Positions 42,433-56,342 of a stretch of DNA of 64,000 nucleotides are shown here, piece by piece. This DNA comes from Treponema sp. Its GTDB lineage: Bacteria > Spirochaetota > Spirochaetia > Treponematales > Treponemataceae. Where the stretch lies: assembly GCA_016293645.1 (NCBI GenBank), contig JAEDDW010000001.1:1-64000 (forward strand), written 5' to 3'. Numbering within the stretch: position 1 is the first letter of the stretch; each line of letters opens with the position of its first letter. The translations under genes were made by a program, and so were the position numbers. The notes below the pieces were generated by a model that saw only the letters and a list, made by a program, of their open reading frames with translations, was not told where the DNA came from and did not search any database.

Positions 42433-45126
42433 ATGAACGTGTCTAATTTTTTCTATTCTTTAATTATTTATCCGCTGACTCAGATAATCGAGCTTGTTTT
42501 CTGTTTCTGCAACAAGCTTTTTGACAATGAAGGATTTTCTCTCATTGGAGTAAGTCTTGCTGTAAGCATGCTGACCTTGCCGTTATACATTGTTGCCGAA
42601 GCCTGGCAACAGGTAGAACGTGACAAGCAGGCCCTGATGAAAAATCAGATCGATAGAATAAAGGCTGTTTTCAAAGGTAACGAGCAGTATATGATTCTTA
42701 CCACCTATTATAGGGAATGCCATTATCATCCTATCATGGGGCTCCGTTCAGCTTTTGGACTTTTGATTCAGATACCTTTCTTTACTGCTGCCTATTCGTG
42801 TCTCAGTACGATGGAGGCTCTTAAAGGACAGTCCTTCTTTTTCATACGCGACATGGGTTCACCGGATGCAACCTTCATGATCGGTAATTTTGCGGTCAAT
42901 GTACTTCCGATTGCCATGACTTTGATAAATGTTGTTGCCAGTGCAATATACCTTAAGGGACTTGGATTTCGTGACAAGATACAGACTTATGGTCTTGCCC
43001 TGTTGTTTCTTGCCCTGCTTTACAATAGTCCATCCGGGCTGGTTGTCTACTGGACGATGAACAATGTTTTTTCTCTTGTAAAGAATGTTTTCTACAAACT
43101 TAAGAATCCCGTCAAAGTTCTTTACTGGCTGGGATGTGCCTGTGTAACAGCCTTGATACTGTTTCTTATTTTTGGACATCCACTTTATGCAAAAGGAGCT
43201 GCATTGATTGCAGGAGTATTTTCAATAATTTATTTCATTCCTTTGATCGTCAGACTTTGCAATTATATTCTTGATACGATACTGGTTTCGCTCAAGGAAA
43301 ACATCAGACAAAGAACTGTGCTTTTCATGCTTTCATCATTTGCGCTTTCTATTCTGGTCGGATTTTATGTTTCCACAAACCTTATTTCATCAAGCCCGAT
43401 GGAATTTTCAGGAATCGATGGTTATGGCTCTCCAATGTTCTTTGTATGGAATACATTTTTTCAGGCTGTCGGTCTTTGCTTTATCTGGCCTGTCCTTGTT
43501 TATTTTCTCTTCAAGGAAAGAATCCAGACTCTTTTAAGCGTTGGCTTTTTTGTGCTTCTTTTGGCTTCCATTCTTGATATTTTTATTTTTCCAGAAAACT
43601 ACGGAACTCTTTCAAAGCTTTTGACTTTCACTGATGTGGCTAATGTGGACTCTCCTCTTATTAGATCCGCTCTAAATCTTCTGGTAATAGGAGTTGCATT
43701 TGCTCTTGCAATTGCGCTGCTTAAGTTCCGTATTGAAAAAATCTATACCTATGTTTCTGCATTGCTTCTCTTTGTTCTTTTTGCAATCTCAGCAATCAAT
43801 ATTTCTACAATCTCAAGGGGATATAAAGAATATCTTTCTGTTGCCCAGTCAGAAAGCAATGACTCAATTAAACCGGTTTTCAATTTTTCAAGGCATGGTA
43901 AAAATGTCCTCCTTATTTTTCTAGACCGTTCTCAAAACGGTTACGTGGAGAGTATTTTTGAAAAGTGTCCACAGCTTGATGCTCAGATGTCAGGTTTTAC
44001 ACTTTACAGAAATACAGTTTCTTATAATTCACACACACTCATGGCATCACCTGCCTGCTATGGCGGTTATGAATATACACCGGAATCAATCAATAAAAAT
44101 GCTGATAAAACATTGATTGAAAAGCAGAATGAATCCATTTTGATGCTTCCAAGAATTTTCACGGAACAGTATGGCTATGATGCTACAGTAGCCGATCCCC
44201 AGTGGGCAAACTACAGCTGGATTCCTGATCTTTCAATTTTCAATGATTACCCTGAAATCAGCAGCACTAATCTTGAAAGAAAATATCTTGGCCTGTGGTA
44301 CCAGGAACATAAGGACACAGCAAGAATCACAGTTACATCTGATACTTTAAAAAGAAATATCCTTTGGTATGGACTTTTCCGTGCGTCTCCTCTTTTCCTG
44401 CGCCCAGCCTTTTATAACGATGGAAAATACTGGTCTACAAATACAAAAAATGGTGATTTTGACGATTACCTTGCTGGCTATTCTACTCTTGAATATCTTG
44501 ATCGTCTTTCAACTTTTGACAATGAAAAAAATTCATTCATTACAATGTCAAATGAATGCACGCATCAGAGCATTATCCTGCAGGCTCCGGAATACAGACC
44601 TTCTTCAAAACCTGAGATTGTTGATACAGGATCAAAGTATGATTCAAACAAGGCATTTCATTCACTGGCCGGCGCATTAAGCAGGCTTGGAGAATTTTTT
44701 GAAGTACTCAAGGAAAACGGATGTTACGACAATACAAGAATCATAATATATGCCGATCATGGCTGTACAGGTCTACCTGACGGATTCCCTGAATGTGAGA
44801 AATTCAAAGCCGTAGAACCTGGCAAATATCATCCTTTACTCATGGTAAAAGATTTCAATAGCGTTGGGGCCCTGAAAACAGATGATAGTTTCATGACAAA
44901 TGCTGACGTTCCTTTTCTTGCTGTCAAAGATATGGAAGTACATGCAGTTAATCCTTTTACAGGAAATCCTGTTAAGGAAAATAAAGAAAATGGTGCACTT
45001 ATATGTACAAGCAGAATGTTCATGCCTCATCATATTTCAAGCAAAAATATTTTCACGGCAAATTCCAATGAATGGTGGCGCGTGAAAGACGATATTCACA
45101 ATCCTGACAACTGGATTCAGGAATAA
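42433..45126 (+). CDS. YidC/Oxa1 domain fused to alkaline-phosphatase-superfamily transferase (2)
   Basis: It has the same plan as the preceding gene and is clearly a paralogue. The YidC/Oxa1 core contains LPLYIVAEAWQQVERDKQA, GLRSAFGLLIQIPFF and NSPSGLVVYWTMNN. More membrane spans follow, then a catalytic domain with GKNVLLIFLDRS (about 488), NSHTLMASPACYGGYEYTP (about 530) and IIIYADHGC (about 773). The S-H-T and A-D-H-G motifs resemble phosphoethanolamine/phosphoglycerol transferases. ATG 42433 is chosen over an upstream TTG. A gap of 42 bp follows copy 1. The pair may differ in substrate, since the nucleophile regions differ. Confidence 0.8.
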   Translation: MNVSNFFYSLIIYPLTQIIELVFCFCNKLFDNEGFSLIGVSLAVSMLTLPLYIVAEAWQQVERDKQALMKNQIDRIKAVFKGNEQYMILTTYYRECHYHPIMGLRSAFGLLIQIPFFTAAYSCLSTMEALKGQSFFFIRDMGSPDATFMIGNFAVNVLPIAMTLINVVASAIYLKGLGFRDKIQTYGLALLFLALLYNSPSGLVVYWTMNNVFSLVKNVFYKLKNPVKVLYWLGCACVTALILFLIFGHPLYAKGAALIAGVFSIIYFIPLIVRLCNYILDTILVSLKENIRQRTVLFMLSSFALSILVGFYVSTNLISSSPMEFSGIDGYGSPMFFVWNTFFQAVGLCFIWPVLVYFLFKERIQTLLSVGFFVLLLASILDIFIFPENYGTLSKLLTFTDVANVDSPLIRSALNLLVIGVAFALAIALLKFRIEKIYTYVSALLLFVLFAISAINISTISRGYKEYLSVAQSESNDSIKPVFNFSRHGKNVLLIFLDRSQNGYVESIFEKCPQLDAQMSGFTLYRNTVSYNSHTLMASPACYGGYEYTPESINKNADKTLIEKQNESILMLPRIFTEQYGYDATVADPQWANYSWIPDLSIFNDYPEISSTNLERKYLGLWYQEHKDTARITVTSDTLKRNILWYGLFRASPLFLRPAFYNDGKYWSTNTKNGDFDDYLAGYSTLEYLDRLSTFDNEKNSFITMSNECTHQSIILQAPEYRPSSKPEIVDTGSKYDSNKAFHSLAGALSRLGEFFEVLKENGCYDNTRIIIYADHGCTGLPDGFPECEKFKAVEPGKYHPLLMVKDFNSVGALKTDDSFMTNADVPFLAVKDMEVHAVNPFTGNPVKENKENGALICTSRMFMPHHISSKNIFTANSNEWWRVKDDIHNPDNWIQE

Positions 45127-45151
45127 AATAGAAAAACTACAGGAGAATGAT

Positions 45152-46390
45152 ATGATAAATAACTTTCTATATATCGATCCGGGAACAGGATCCATGCTTT
45201 TTTCTGTGCTCATCGGAGCTGCAGCCACTCTGTTTTTCCTTGCACGTGCATTGATACTTAAACTTAAAGTTCTTATCAGCGGTAAAAAAGACGGAATTCA
45301 GCTTGACTCCTCATTCAAAAAATTTGTCATCTATAATGAAGGGAAACAGTATTGGAATACATTCATGCCGGTTGTTCAGGAATTTGAGAACAGAGGAATT
45401 GAACTGACCTATTACACATCTGCAAAGGACGATCCTGTATTTGAAACATCATGGAAACATGTCAAGGCGGAATTCATCGGTGAAGGAAACAGTGCTTTTG
45501 CAAAGCTGAATATGCTCAGTGCAGGCTTTGTACTTATGACAACTCCGGGACTTCAGGTTTATCAGCTTAAAAGAAGCAAAAATGTAAAGCACTACAGTCA
45601 TGTTCTTCACATGCCTAACGATGCAACTACATACAGACTGTTTGGCCTTGATTTCTTTGATTCAGTACTGCTTAGTGGTGATTATCAGGCTACAGATCTT
45701 CGTACTCTTGAAGAAATGCGTGGGATAAACAGAAAAGATCTTATAACAGTTGGGTGCCCTTATCTTGATGTCTACAAAAAGAATATTGAAGAAATTCCAG
45801 ATGAAGAAAACCACCCTTTCACAGTATTAGTTTCTCCATCATGGGGTGATGTGGGCATCCTAAAAAAATATGGAGAAAAACTTCTTGACCCTTTAAGCAG
45901 AACAGGATGGCGTATCATCGTCCGCCCTCACCCACAGTCGAAGAAATCAGAACCAGAAATGCTTGAACGACTTGAAGAACGATATAAAGACAACAACAAC
46001 ATTATCTGGGATTACGAAAGACAGAACATTTTTTCACTTAAGAAAGCTGATATCATGATTTCGGATTTCTCCGGAATCATCTTCGACTATACGTTCCTTT
46101 GTGATAAGCCTGTCATGTATGTTGCAGGAAACATGGATCTTCGTCCTTATGACGCATATGACCTTAACAAGAAACTCTGGCAATATGAAGTCCTTGAAAA
46201 ATTTGGTACAGAACTTAATGAAGACCAGTTTGAAAACATAAAGGAAGTGATCCAATCCATGTCAGACAGCAAAGAACTTGCAGAACAGCGCAGGATTGCA
46301 AAAGAAACCGCTTGGATGCACCAGGGAAAAGCAGGTAAGAACATTGCAGATTATATGATTAAAACTATGGATGATAAAAGCCTGAATTAG
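45152..46390 (+). CDS. CDP-glycerol glycerophosphotransferase-like protein (TagB/TagF type)
   Basis: An N-terminal membrane segment (SMLFSVLIGAAATLFFLA) precedes a GT-B-like domain with YYTSAKDDP, HVLHMPNDATTY, TVGCPYLD, LVSPSWGD, IIVRPHPQS and MISDFSGIIFDYTFLCDKP. RPHP and SDFSG are the signature histidine/serine motifs of TagB/TagF glycerophosphotransferases. It would add glycerol-phosphate or a related unit from a CDP donor at the cytoplasmic face. AGGAGA precedes ATG 45152. It closes the unit ugd, two YidC fusions, tag-like gene, and a strong terminator follows. Confidence 0.85.
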   Translation: MINNFLYIDPGTGSMLFSVLIGAAATLFFLARALILKLKVLISGKKDGIQLDSSFKKFVIYNEGKQYWNTFMPVVQEFENRGIELTYYTSAKDDPVFETSWKHVKAEFIGEGNSAFAKLNMLSAGFVLMTTPGLQVYQLKRSKNVKHYSHVLHMPNDATTYRLFGLDFFDSVLLSGDYQATDLRTLEEMRGINRKDLITVGCPYLDVYKKNIEEIPDEENHPFTVLVSPSWGDVGILKKYGEKLLDPLSRTGWRIIVRPHPQSKKSEPEMLERLEERYKDNNNIIWDYERQNIFSLKKADIMISDFSGIIFDYTFLCDKPVMYVAGNMDLRPYDAYDLNKKLWQYEVLEKFGTELNEDQFENIKEVIQSMSDSKELAEQRRIAKETAWMHQGKAGKNIADYMIKTMDDKSLN

Positions 46391-46404
46391 AAATTAAGAA
46401 AACA

Positions 46405-46460
46405 ACTTCCGCAAGAACCGTACAAAGCCTGCTTGGCTCGGTTCTCACGGGAGCTTTTTT
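46405..46460 (+). terminator. Intrinsic terminator after the TagF-like gene
   Basis: A long interrupted stem (CTTCCG..AGAACCG..AGCC / GGCT..CGGTTCT..CGGGAG) is followed directly by TTTTTT at 46455-46460. It lies between convergent genes and may also act on the minus strand. Confidence 0.8.
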
Positions 46461-46461
46461 A

Positions 46462-47326
46462 TTATTTTACACTTTCGCTAAGCTGCTGATGAGCTTTAAG
46501 AAGTTCTGTTGTCAAAGGCTGTGAAAAAACTCTGCTGTTTGTTGCCCTGTTTTCTTCTTCAACAGATTCTCCTTCATAAAGGACTACCGGATAATCCTTT
46601 ATGATATCTTTGCGGGAATTTTCAATGATGCATTTGGCAATTTCCATTGCCAGTGGGTTTGTCTTCTTACCCTTGTTGATTACAGCAACACTCTCTGTAA
46701 GTGCAAAGTTTCCTTCAACAGGATCAACAAAATCTACAGGAAGACCTTTCTTCTTGTCGCGGACTGCCTGATGTCTGAGACCAAAACCTACCGCAACTTC
46801 TCCGCTACGGATCTTCTTGATCGGACCTGAGCCACTGAGTTCAAGATGAGGACCTGCATTTTTATAGATATTCTTGAGGACTTCAGCTGTTCCGCCTTCA
46901 TCATATTCGCTGATCAATGCCTGTACCATAAGCCATGCAGTTGTACTTCCCATAGGATCAACAACACTCACAAGTCCGTTGTATTCACTATTTCCGATAT
47001 CCTTGATCGAAGCAGGAACAGAAAGACCGTTTTTTGAAATGAGATCAGAATTGTAGATTACAGCCCCCTGAAGAACTCATGGTAATGACATCAGCTTCAA
47101 TGTCACTGCCCTCGGCAAAAAGTTTTCCTCCAAGCTCGCTTGTGCCGAATGACTGGAAAATATATTTTCCATCAAAACCATTGGTATCCAAAGCTTTCTT
47201 TACAGACACTACTGCTTCATCATCAGCATTTGAATAAATAACAATCTGCTTTGCATCTGTTTTTTTTGAACAGCCTGTTGAAAAAATCAATGCAGATGTA
47301 ATTGCAGCCATAAAAATTTTCTTCAT
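46462..47326 (-). pseudogene. 2-AEP/iron-type ABC transporter substrate-binding lipoprotein, broken
   Basis: From ATG 47326 there is a lipoprotein signal (MKKIFMAAITSALIFSTGCSKK) and the front of a PhnS/AfuA-like binding protein (IVIYSNADDEAVVSVKKALD, EADVITMSS). The frame is lost near 47070. The remainder continues in another frame (AVIYNSDLISKNGLSVPASI, VVDPMGSTTAWLMVQALISE, VGFGLRHQAVRDKKKGLPVD) to 46462. About 40 residues between the parts are also missing. The 2-aminoethylphosphonate assignment leans on the neighbouring phosphonate genes and on motif similarity. Confidence 0.7.
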
Positions 47327-47329
47327 GGA

Positions 47330-48204
47330 TTAACTCCTCTTAAGTATTTTCATATTTATAATTCCCTTTACACCCTTCAAAACAAGGTTTGTCAGGAGAA
47401 TATATATTGAAAGAATAAAAATTTCATTAAACTTAGCAAAATGCTGAAGTTCCTGAATCTTTGTTGTTATGACCATAGTCTTTGCGCCTGCGATGAAAAC
47501 AATTGCACTGACTGTAACCATGCCGTTGATAAAAAGATAGCAGAAAATTTCAAGCAGGGTTGGCAAGGCATTTGGTGCAATAATCCTTGTAACTGTCTTT
47601 ATCCAGTTATCACCAAGAACAGCAGCCGTGGTTTCCCAGCTTGAATTCATTTTCTCAAGAGCCCCTTTCATCATGAGAAATGGAGTCGCAAAAAAATGTA
47701 TAAGATTACAGGCCACGATTATAATCAACGTGTTGTGTATCGGTGTCTTTCTGAATGTAAGTAGGAATGCAATACCAAGAATCATACCCGGAATTGTATT
47801 TGTAATCTGTGCTATGGCAAGAAGTGTTTTTGTTCCGTGAAGTTTTTCCTTGCTTCGTTCACAGCATAAGGCAGCAGCATTGGAAAAACGGCAAGAGTCC
47901 TTAAAGTTTTTTTTAGCCAGGCCGGAATATTGGTAAAGCAGACAGTGTATGCAACAGCAAAAGCAAGAACTGTAGTTATAAGGGAACTGATGAAACTTAC
48001 CCTGAAGCTGTTTGCAAAAGCAGTCCCAAGTTTTCCGCCAGTTAAAACAGCACTGAAATTCTGAAATGAGAAAACATGCCTATATTCAAAAGCATTTCTG
48101 AAAAGAGTAAAAGCAGGCCATGCGATAAACAATGCAAAGAAAATCAACACTGAGTAAAAAACAGTTCTGACCTGTTTATTCTGAATTCTTGAAATCATCT
48201 GCAC
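47330..48204 (-). pseudogene. ABC transporter permease of the same importer, broken
   Basis: The first part (MQMISRIQNKQVRTVFYSVL, then membrane spans and PMLLPYAVNEARKN) ends at 47812. The second part, in another frame, begins LHGTKTLLAIAQITNTIPGM and continues with the EAA-like loop TTAAVLGDNWIKTVTRIIAPNAL to 47330. A central section of the two-domain permease is missing. It is only half the length of normal PhnU/V-type fused permeases. The gene lies 3 bp from the binding-protein gene. Confidence 0.7.
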
Positions 48205-48210
48205 CTCACT

Positions 48211-48621
48211 CTACTGCTTCTCAAAAAGTTTGTAGATATTGTTCTTCTTTATGGTAAGTTGTTTCAAGATAAAATCACTTACAAAATCACTTGCAGGCGC
48301 TTTGATGATTTCTTCAGGGCTTGCAAACTGCTCAATATGTCCCTTATTGATGATAAGCACTTTGTCGCTTATCGTAAGGGCCTCTTCAGGATCATGTGTA
48401 ACGATGATAGTAGTCAACTTGAAATCCTGGGCAATCTTAACGATTTTTTCTTTTATGGATTCCTTGATTACTCCGTCTAAAGCAGAAAGAGGTTCATCAA
48501 GAAGAAGGATTTTAGGTTTCATCACAAGAGTTCTTGCGAGGGCTACGCGCTGTTTCTGACCGCCGGAAAGCATGTCGATTTTTTTATTCAGATGTTCACG
48601 GAAAGCATTTTGCCCTCCATT
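48211..48621 (-). pseudogene. ABC transporter ATPase, N-terminus lost
   Basis: The remnant begins in the middle of the ATPase (GGQNAFREHLNKKIDMLSGG) and continues with the signature LSGGQKQRVALAR, Walker B ILLLDEPLSALDG and the H-loop TTIIVTHDPEEAL to 48211. Walker A and the first 110 or so residues are absent. A TAA lies at the junction with the end of the nucleotidyltransferase gene (48625), which seems to have been brought here by the deletion. Confidence 0.8.
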
Positions 48622-48624
48622 TAT

Positions 48625-49512
48625 TTAAGAATCATATGTGGAATCAACAGCCTTCAGTTCATTGAAGGTATCGATTTCAATGTAGTCTTCAAAACTGCAC
48701 TTGCGAACAACAAGATCAAAATCATTCTTGCAATAATTCAGCGGAACAGTATCCCAATATCGTTCTTTTCCACCAGGCGCTTCATAGACCTTCTTGAGAC
48801 ATTCAGAGAGTTTTTTTCCATCATTTTTTGTCCAATAGGAAATACCAACCATCTGATATGTATTCAATCCTCCTACCTGGACTCCAGTAATTCTGTCCTT
48901 ATCTACAGTAAAACACCAGTCATCAGTTCTATCACAAGGAACACCGCAGTAATTTGACTGATACTGATATTTTGTAATTAGGTTTGGATTCTTAAGAATG
49001 ATATCTGATTCAAGAATATAGGAATTCTCAAGAAAATATCTTGCACATATCAGGGATGCAATATTGTTGCCTTCATTATAGGCAGGGTTTTCAAGAAACT
49101 TGATGCCTGGATATTTATAAAGAAGCTGGTCAAACTGTTCGCTTAAATAACCACGGACAATGATGATTTCTTCAATTCCGGCTTTGACAACAGCATCAAG
49201 GAGAGTATCGATGATCCGTTCCCCCTGCACTCGAATCAAAGGTTTTGGAGTATTCAATGTAATTGGAACAAGACGACTTCCAAAACCAGCTGCGACAAAA
49301 ACTGCACGCTGAACCCTGTAAGGTTCAAGAGCTTCGATTCCTTTTAGAGTAATCATTTTGTCATGCACATAACCGTTTTCCGAAAGGTCTGCCATGATGG
49401 AATTGACAGTTCCAACGGAATAACCGGTGCGCTTTGAAAGTTCCCTCTGAGAAAGATTAGTTTTTTCCGCTTCCAGAATTGAAAGCACATCAAATTCCTT
49501 TTTACTAAGCAT
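48625..49512 (-). CDS. Winged-helix domain fused to LicC-like nucleotidyltransferase
   Basis: Residues 1-70 form a winged HTH (LSQRELSKRTGYSVGTVNSIMADLSENGYVH). Residues about 70-295 form a nucleotidyltransferase: VFVAAGFGSRLVPITLNTPK, FLENPAYNEGNNIASL and YILESDIILK, similar to LicC/PntC cytidylyltransferases. The fusion suggests an enzyme that also controls its own or nearby expression. It is divergent from pepM, and the shared 137-bp gap holds a 17-bp palindrome that could be its target. Substrates might be phosphocholine or a phosphonate. Confidence 0.8.
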   Translation of the reverse strand: MLSKKEFDVLSILEAEKTNLSQRELSKRTGYSVGTVNSIMADLSENGYVHDKMITLKGIEALEPYRVQRAVFVAAGFGSRLVPITLNTPKPLIRVQGERIIDTLLDAVVKAGIEEIIIVRGYLSEQFDQLLYKYPGIKFLENPAYNEGNNIASLICARYFLENSYILESDIILKNPNLITKYQYQSNYCGVPCDRTDDWCFTVDKDRITGVQVGGLNTYQMVGISYWTKNDGKKLSECLKKVYEAPGGKERYWDTVPLNYCKNDFDLVVRKCSFEDYIEIDTFNELKAVDSTYDS

Positions 49513-49548
49513 ACCAATCCAAAATGTTCAAAATAACAAAAAATGAAT

Positions 49549-49565
49549 GAAATTTTGAAAATTTC
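49549..49565. promoter_or_regulatory. 17-bp palindrome between the HTH-nucleotidyltransferase gene and pepM
   Basis: GAAATTTTGAAAATTTC is a perfect palindrome around a central G. A further inverted pair, TGTTCAAAA (about 49525) and TTTTGAACA (about 49625), lies around it. The position between divergent genes suggests an operator. Confidence 0.45.
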
Positions 49566-49649
49566 AAAACATTTTGTAACTAAAAACTTGATTATTTTGT
49601 TCAATAAGTATACATTTTTAACATCTTTTGAACAAGGGGATTTTATTCA

Positions 49650-50951
49650 ATGGCAAAATCAGTTTATCTTGGACTTACAGGAGACATCATTCACCCTGGA
49701 ATCATCAACATCATCAATGAAGGCGCAAAACTTGGCGAACTCACAGTCGGTCTTTTAACAGACAGTGCCATCGTAAGCCACAAAAGACTTCCATATCTTA
49801 CTTATGAACAGCGCAAAAACGTTGTAGAAAATATCAAGGGAGTTGCTAAAGTAGTTCCACAGGAAGATTGGAGTTATGTTCCAAACCTTAGGAAAATAAA
49901 GCCGGACTACATCATTCACGGTGATGACTGGAAGACAAACTACCTGAACCACATACGCGATGAAGTTTTTGAAGCAATGAAGGAATGGGGAGGTCAGGTT
50001 GTTGAAATTCCTTACACACAGGGAATCAATTCAACTGCCCTTGCTGACAATGCAAGATCAATCGGAACAACACCGGACATCCGCCGTGCCACACTACGCC
50101 GCCTTATTGCAGCAAAACCCATCGTTCGCATTATGGAAGCACATTCAGGTCTCTCAGGTCTCATCGTTGAAAACACAGAAGTAATGAAAGAAGATGGTCT
50201 CCATACATTTGATGGAATGTGGTCATCTTCTTTGACAGATTCAACTTCAAAAGGAAAACCGGACATTGAAGCAGTTGACCTTACTACCCGACTCCAGTCT
50301 TTGACAGACATCCTTGAATGTACAACAAAGCCTATCATCTATGACGGTGACACAGGCGGAATCCCGGAACACTTTGTATTTACAGTCCGTACACTTGAAC
50401 GCAACGGTGTTTCTGCGGTTATCGTTGAAGACAAGAAAGGACTCAAAAAGAATTCACTTTTCGGAACAGAAGCAAAACAGGTTCTTGCTACAGAAGAAGA
50501 ATTCTGTGAAAAGATTTCAGCCGGAAAAAAAGCACAGGTAACAAAGGACTTCATGATCATTGCCCGCATTGAAGAAATCATTGCAGGCTACAGTGTTGAT
50601 GAGGCAATCACAAAAGCATTTGCTGCAGTCCGTGCTGGTGCCGACGGTGTAATGATCCATTCAAAAGATAAGAGCGGAGAGGACATCAAGGAATTCTGCC
50701 AGAAGTTCCGTGCAGAATACAAGAACATCCCAATCGTACTTGTTCCAACAACATACAACCAGTTTACGGAAAATGAACTTGCTTCATGGGGTGCAAACGT
50801 AATCATCTACGCAAACCACATGCTCCGTGCAAGCTACCCTGCAATGCAGAAGTGTGCAGAAGAAATTCTCAAGGCAGAACGTTCCCTTGAAGTAAACGAT
50901 ATCTGTATGCCGATCAAGCAGATCCTCGAACTTATACCGGGAACTAAATGA
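49650..50951 (+). CDS. pepM: Phosphoenolpyruvate phosphomutase with N-terminal cytidylyltransferase-like domain
   Basis: PepM rearranges phosphoenolpyruvate to phosphonopyruvate, the entry to nearly all natural phosphonates. The defining motif EDKxxxxxNS is present as EDKKGLKKNS (260-269). The core begins near residue 150 (RRATLRRLIA, AHSGLSGLI) and includes YDGDTGG. Residues 1-140 are a nucleotidyltransferase-fold domain (YLGLTGDIIHPGIINII) whose HxGH site is altered to HPGI; this fusion is common in PepM proteins. An AAGGGG site precedes ATG 49650. Three strong hairpins separate it from ppd. Confidence 0.95.
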   Translation: MAKSVYLGLTGDIIHPGIINIINEGAKLGELTVGLLTDSAIVSHKRLPYLTYEQRKNVVENIKGVAKVVPQEDWSYVPNLRKIKPDYIIHGDDWKTNYLNHIRDEVFEAMKEWGGQVVEIPYTQGINSTALADNARSIGTTPDIRRATLRRLIAAKPIVRIMEAHSGLSGLIVENTEVMKEDGLHTFDGMWSSSLTDSTSKGKPDIEAVDLTTRLQSLTDILECTTKPIIYDGDTGGIPEHFVFTVRTLERNGVSAVIVEDKKGLKKNSLFGTEAKQVLATEEEFCEKISAGKKAQVTKDFMIIARIEEIIAGYSVDEAITKAFAAVRAGADGVMIHSKDKSGEDIKEFCQKFRAEYKNIPIVLVPTTYNQFTENELASWGANVIIYANHMLRASYPAMQKCAEEILKAERSLEVNDICMPIKQILELIPGTK

Positions 50952-51049
50952 CACTGAAATTACATCCTGTAATTTCAGTGTCGCGAGTTTTACAATTGTA
51001 AAACTCGCAGTCTTTTATCGCTTTTCAAATGTCGCGCCCTCCATGGCGC
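50950..51049 (+). promoter_or_regulatory. Three consecutive hairpins between pepM and ppd
   Basis: Hairpin 1 (50950-50982) is a perfect 15-bp stem with a 3-base loop and begins within the pepM stop codon. Hairpin 2 (50983-51008, GCGAGTTTTACAATTG...) is a perfect 26-base palindrome. Hairpin 3 (51034-51049) is a 5-bp GCGCC/GGCGC stem. A TCTTTTATCG stretch follows hairpin 2 but no long T-run. They could terminate partially, protect pepM mRNA or set the pepM:ppd ratio. Confidence 0.7.
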
Positions 51050-51065
51050 ATATAGGAGATACAAT

Positions 51066-55091
<4,026 letters not shown>

Positions 55092-55095
<4 letters not shown>

Positions 55096-56342
55096 TAAAA
55101 AAAATTTACCGTCATAGTATAAAATTTACGGCATTGATTGTAGTTTTCTCTTTTATTGCTTTAGCAGCAGGGATTATTTCAATTAAGCAAAACATAACCT
55201 TACAAAAAAGTGAAAACACCGGTATTCCTTCCTTATCAATCAATACGGAATCCAACAGAAGAATCAGGTCAAAGAAAAAATATATTAAAGCCAGTTTTTA
55301 TGACGGAAACTTCAGCGGTGGATGCAAAATAAGAGGACACGGGAATTCAACATGGAGACTTCCCAAAGCCAAAAAACCATATCTTTTAAAACTCAATAAA
55401 AAACATGGCCTTTTAGGAATGGCTCCTGCAGAAAAATGGATTCTTTTTGCAAATCTCAGTGATGCAACCTCTTTAAGAAATTCATATGCTACATATCTTG
55501 CAAGAAATGTTTTTACAAACCAGCGCTATATACCAGACTACAGGTTTGCAAACATTTTCATTAACGGAAGATACGAAGGACTTTACTGTATTTTTGAAAA
55601 AGTTGAAGAAGAACAGATGTCATTTAATTCTCCGGAAAGTTTTATTTTTGAAGTAAATCACCAGAACAGTAGGACATGGACTTTCAACTCAAAACAGGGA
55701 ATTTCATTCTGCATCCATAATAATGATATTCCGGAAGAACAATATCTGGTTGAAAAAAATATCATTCAGGATTTTGAAGATATACTTTATAGCCCTGATT
55801 TTAAGGATGACTATAAAGGTTATAAAAACAGGATGGATATGGATTCGTTTGTGGACTGGTATCTTATAAATGAATTCACAAAAAACAAGGATGCTGATTT
55901 TGAATTTTCATGTTATCTTTATTTCGATGCAGCGACTAAAAAAATTGGCATGGGACCAATCTGGGATTTTGATTTAAGTTGTGGCGGGAATTTCGAACAG
56001 AATTTTTCCTACGAAAAAATGTGGGTAAATCAGAAAGGATGGTTCAAACGATTGTTTGAAGATGAAAATTTTCAAAAAGCTGTTAAAGACAGATGGAATG
56101 AAAGAAAACACCTTCTGCAAGAATCCTTTGAATGGATAGATCAGAACGGAAAAATAATTTCCGATGCTGCAGAACTTAATGACTCAGTCTGGAAAACCTT
56201 TGGACACAAGCAATGGCCTCACATTCCTGGCTGGAGAAAAAGAAAAACCCACAAAGCTCATGTGGACTACATGAAAACTTGGCTTTCATCCCGTTATAAA
56301 TGGCTTGATAAGGAAATCAACCGCATTGAGGAAGATAAATGA
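55092..56342 (+). CDS. CotH-family kinase-like membrane protein (1)
   Basis: After one N-terminal membrane anchor (KFTALIVVFSFIALAAGII) comes an extracytoplasmic CotH domain: KIRGHGNSTWRLPKAKKPYL, KWILFANLSDATSLRNSYA, YRFANIFINGRYEGLYCIFEK, DSFVDWYLINEFTKNKDADF and MGPIWDFDLSCGG. CotH proteins are atypical kinases that phosphorylate surface proteins; the DFD metal site is present. It overlaps both neighbours by four bases. CotH genes often sit beside VTC and DUF4956 genes, as here. The protein target is unknown. Confidence 0.88.
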
